A stretch of 7,344 bases of DNA, from NCBI GenBank assembly GCA_030628975.1, contig DAOVPZ010000048.1:1-7344 (forward strand), read 5' to 3'. Both the position numbers and the translations under genes were made by a program. Shown one piece after another: positions 4,898 to 7,344 of this stretch. The stretch's first letter is position 1. The number at the start of each line of letters is the position of its first letter. The notes under the pieces were generated by a model that worked only from the letters and a program-made list of their open reading frames with translations, was not told the DNA's origin and did no database searches. The DNA is from Candidatus Cloacimonadota bacterium (GTDB lineage Bacteria > Cloacimonadota > Cloacimonadia > JGIOTU-2).

Positions 4898-7072
4898 TTA
4901 AAATCCTAATCTATCCAAATCCTCTTTTTTGATTAAAACTTTTCTGGCTTTACTTCCTTCAACATCTTCAACGATACCAGCTCTTTCCATCATATCAATA
5001 AGTCTGCCTGCTCGGGCATAGCCGATGCGGAACTTTCTTTGCATCATTGAGACCGAAGCAAACTGCCTTTCAACAGCGATACGAACTGCCTCTGGATAGA
5101 GTTCATCATCATATTCAAAATCTCGTTCAGATATTTCTGATGGAAGCGAGATATTTATCTCAGGTTTTGGATATTGTGATAAGTATTTCACTAACTTTTT
5201 AACTTCTTCAGTAGTTACTAGAGAGCCATGAATACGAATTGGTGGCTTTTTGCCAAGTGGTGAGAAGAGCATATCACCCTCTCCTAACAATCTTTCAGCA
5301 CCATTAATATCCAGAACTGTTCTGGAATCTACCTTGGAATAAACCTGAAAAGAGATACGAGAAGGAAAGTTTGCCTTTATCATACCATTAACAATATCTA
5401 CTGATGGGCGTTGAGTAGCAAAGACAAGATAAATTCCAACAGCCCGAGCCATTCCAGAAAGTCGCTGTAGAGGCTTTTCAATCTCGTGCGCTAGACTTTG
5501 CATAAGGTCTGCTAATTCATCAATCATTATGATAACATAAGGAAGATTTTCAGGTTCTTCATTTTCCTCATTTTCTGGCTGGTTAGTGAGTTTATTATAG
5601 CCATCTATATCTCGAACATTGTGCTGAGCGAAGATGTCATAGCGTCTTTCCATTTCACTAACTGCCCAATTTAAAAGGTATAATACATCTTTAGAGTTGG
5701 TAATAACTTCTTTTATTAGGTGAGGGATTTTTTCATAACCTGAAAGCTCTATTTTCTTAGGGTCAAAAAAGATAAATCGTACCTGCTTGGGTGTGGCGCG
5801 ATAAAGTATAGAATTTATGATAACATTCAAACAAACACTTTTACCCGAACCTGTCAAACCTGCAATAAGTAGATGCCGCAGATCCTTCAAATCAGTCACA
5901 AAAGGCTTTCCCGTTATAGTTTTACCCAAAGCAATAAGAGTCGGTGATGGATTGCTTCTCATCTCTTCGGAATTTAGAACATCTTTAAGTCTGATAATAT
6001 CAGGATGTTTATTAGGAATCTCAAAGCCGAGAGTATCTTTTCCCGGGATAGGAGCTACAATACGAATTTTTGAAGCTTTCATTGCTAAAGCCAGATCATC
6101 TGCCAGAGCAGTAAATTTGCTTATTTTCATTCCAGGTGCTGGTCTAACTTCATATTGAGTAATCACAGGACCAACATTTACATTTGTGACTTCTCCTTCA
6201 ATGCCAAATTCACCAAGTTTTGAGCGTAGAAGCTTGCTGTTGTTTTGAATCTCCTTCTCTTTTGATTCTAAATCATGTTTACTGAGTGAGTAGGAATCTT
6301 TTAAAATATTATCAAAATTTGGAAGAGTATATGCTTCATCAGATGTAATACTTTTTAAAGATCTTTCAAATGGCTTACCAATAGGTGGCATTATTATTTT
6401 TTCTGTTCTTTCTGCTTGTTCAGAGGATTTATCCGATGTTAATTCTGGTTTTAAATAGGAAATTAATGGCTTTCTGATTCGAGTATATGCTTTTCTTTTT
6501 TTCTTGAAGAATGGGAAGCAGAATAAGAAAAATTTTTTTAACCATAAAGCAATTCTTTCAGGTTCAAATATAAAAATCAAAGTTCCTAAAAGAGCCAATC
6601 CTAATAATATGGAAGTTCCAAGACTTTTGAAAATTGGATAAAATATCTTTTCTATCAAAAATGAGAAGACTATCCCCGTTCTAAATAGGAATATACCTCC
6701 AACAGCAAGATAAAAGAGAGCTAACCAAACTAATAATAATAGAATTAAAATTAGCTTACTGGAAAGCTTTTTGATTTTATATCCGAATATTAAAAGAAAT
6801 CCACTGAAAAACATAAACACAGCAAATGCAAAGCTAAATGGTTTACTCAATAAAAATATGAATGAATATGATAATAATGCACCAAAAGGACCGATCATAT
6901 TTCTTGAATAAGGGAATTTTAATGTGATAACTTTTATAAAATTAAGCTTAGCATTTTTTATTGATATTATATCATCAATTGTAAAAGAGTATAAAGAAAA
7001 GAAGAGCAATAATCCAAGTGCGATTAAAATTAATCCTAAGATTAGTTTTGGTTTAGGTTCTTTTTTATTCAT
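4898..7072 (-). CDS. ftsK: DNA translocase FtsK/SpoIIIE
   Basis: This membrane-anchored, ATP-driven hexameric pump moves chromosomal DNA through the closing septum and aligns the dif sites for XerCD recombination. The 724-residue protein has hydrophobic segments at about 10-29, 62-76, 79-98, 105-131 and 152-170, a short charged linker (about 185-255), then the motor. The motor has an alpha part with GEVTNVNVGPVITQYEVRPAPG (293-314) and a RecA-like beta part with Walker A GLTGSGKS (405-412), FFDPKK (435-440), Walker B VIIMIDELADLM (513-524, with Asp518 and Glu519) and ATQRPS (552-557). The C-terminal gamma winged helix (about 658-724) carries SVSMMQRKFRIGYARAGRLIDMME and the GSKARKVLI end, which in relatives reads KOPS/SRS polarity sequences. 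The linker is short compared with E. coli (1329 residues) and closer to SpoIIIE. No Shine-Dalgarno is visible before the ATG. Confidence 0.97.
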   Translation of the reverse strand: MNKKEPKPKLILGLILIALGLLLFFSLYSFTIDDIISIKNAKLNFIKVITLKFPYSRNMIGPFGALLSYSFIFLLSKPFSFAFAVFMFFSGFLLIFGYKIKKLSSKLILILLLLVWLALFYLAVGGIFLFRTGIVFSFLIEKIFYPIFKSLGTSILLGLALLGTLIFIFEPERIALWLKKFFLFCFPFFKKKRKAYTRIRKPLISYLKPELTSDKSSEQAERTEKIIMPPIGKPFERSLKSITSDEAYTLPNFDNILKDSYSLSKHDLESKEKEIQNNSKLLRSKLGEFGIEGEVTNVNVGPVITQYEVRPAPGMKISKFTALADDLALAMKASKIRIVAPIPGKDTLGFEIPNKHPDIIRLKDVLNSEEMRSNPSPTLIALGKTITGKPFVTDLKDLRHLLIAGLTGSGKSVCLNVIINSILYRATPKQVRFIFFDPKKIELSGYEKIPHLIKEVITNSKDVLYLLNWAVSEMERRYDIFAQHNVRDIDGYNKLTNQPENEENEEPENLPYVIIMIDELADLMQSLAHEIEKPLQRLSGMARAVGIYLVFATQRPSVDIVNGMIKANFPSRISFQVYSKVDSRTVLDINGAERLLGEGDMLFSPLGKKPPIRIHGSLVTTEEVKKLVKYLSQYPKPEINISLPSEISERDFEYDDELYPEAVRIAVERQFASVSMMQRKFRIGYARAGRLIDMMERAGIVEDVEGSKARKVLIKKEDLDRLGF

Positions 7073-7116
7073 AATTTATTTAAATATATAAGGTTGATTT
7101 TATATAAGTAATAGTT

Positions 7117-7158
7117 TTACAATTTATATAATAACAAATTTACATTTATTTTTGACAT
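7117..7158 (-). CDS. Possible 13-codon leader ORF upstream of ftsK
   Basis: An ATG at 7158 opens the frame MSKINVNLLLYKL, closed by TAA (7117-7119). AAGGA (7165-7169 in the mRNA sense) lies 6 bases upstream, an ideal spacing, whereas ftsK itself has no visible Shine-Dalgarno. A candidate -10 TATAAT lies just ahead of it, so the mini-ORF would be the first thing translated on the ftsK transcript. It ends 44 bases before the ftsK ATG. It may be a leader peptide or a chance frame in AT-rich DNA; the good ribosome binding site is the only real support. Confidence 0.3.
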   Translation of the reverse strand: MSKINVNLLLYKL

Positions 7159-7189
7159 TCTTCTTCCTTATAATTTAAACTTATTTTTT

Positions 7190-7195
7190 ATTATA
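7190..7195 (-). promoter_or_regulatory. Candidate -10 box for ftsK
   Basis: The minus strand reads TATAAT here, a perfect -10. The best -35 at a 16-base spacer is CTGGAA (7212-7217), only three of six matches to TTGACA. Transcription would begin near 7183 and give a leader of about 110 bases. Confidence 0.35.
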
Positions 7196-7220
7196 CTAGA
7201 TATTATCAAATTTCCAGTTT

Positions 7221-7299
7221 CAAGTTTTCCACCTTCGCTATGCTTCCACCCTCCGTAGCAGAGCTACTGCGGAGGACGGGTCGGTGGACAGGCAAGTTT
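7221..7299. repeat. GC-rich imperfect palindrome flanked by CAAGTTT
   Basis: A GC-rich island breaks the AT-rich background. Its core is CCTCCGTAGC (7250-7259), loop AGA, GCTAC (7263-7267), a TGC bulge and GGAGG (7271-7275), wrapped by outer arms TCCACC (7228-7233) and GGTGGA (7283-7288). CAAGTTT occurs directly on both sides (7221-7227 and 7293-7299). The composition and shape suggest a dispersed extragenic palindrome. The 7-base direct repeats might be a target-site duplication, but such a short AT-rich word could match by chance. Confidence 0.55.
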
Positions 7300-7344
7300 A
7301 ATTCTTAGGAATGCCTTATATAAATTATATCACCATCTTTGACT

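Noticed and set aside
5817..6158. 113-codon open frame on the plus strand
   Set aside because: It lies entirely antisense to the conserved motor domain of ftsK and encodes nothing recognisable.

Overview
This is an AT-rich window (roughly 30 % G+C by eye) in which every convincing gene lies on the minus strand. From high to low coordinates they are: an FtsK/SpoIIIE DNA translocase; a secreted Asp-box (BNR/Ycf48-like) protein with a type IX-style C-terminal sorting domain; a LolA-like periplasmic lipoprotein carrier; a small four-helix-bundle protein of the 23S rRNA intervening-sequence (S23) family; a mannose-1-phosphate guanylyltransferase; and a small two-helix membrane protein with a PH-like tail. 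The NYPNPFNP-type sorting domain, the LolA protein and the low G+C point to a diderm bacterium of the FCB group. A Cloacimonadota-like lineage is my best guess, but it is inference and nothing here settles the phylum.

Layout. 7073-7344: ftsK leader, with a candidate promoter, a possible 13-codon mini-ORF with a good Shine-Dalgarno, and a GC-rich imperfect palindrome at the window edge. 4898-7072: ftsK. 4704-4897: short AT-rich spacer carrying a candidate promoter and a strong ribosome binding site for the next gene. 3432-4703: secreted Asp-box protein. 3006-3431: non-coding, with a 9-bp inverted repeat spanning about 90 bases and a possible lolA promoter. 2370-3005: lolA. 1794-2370: a unit bounded by inverted repeats that contains the four-helix-bundle gene. 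1683-1789: a second, separate inverted-repeat structure forming the manC leader. 599-1666 and 105-602: manC and the membrane protein, overlapping by ATGA. 1-104: palindromes only.

How the genes relate. ftsK and lolA are also neighbours in gammaproteobacteria such as E. coli, so their nearness here looks like an old envelope/division neighbourhood, interrupted by a gene for a secreted surface protein. manC supplies GDP-mannose for surface polysaccharide or glycan synthesis, so the housekeeping genes share a cell-envelope theme. The four-helix-bundle gene is the odd one out. It starts directly after the lolA stop codon inside a roughly 577-base unit with collinear, two-block terminal inverted repeats. 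It looks like an inserted, possibly mobile cassette and is the most interesting feature of the window.
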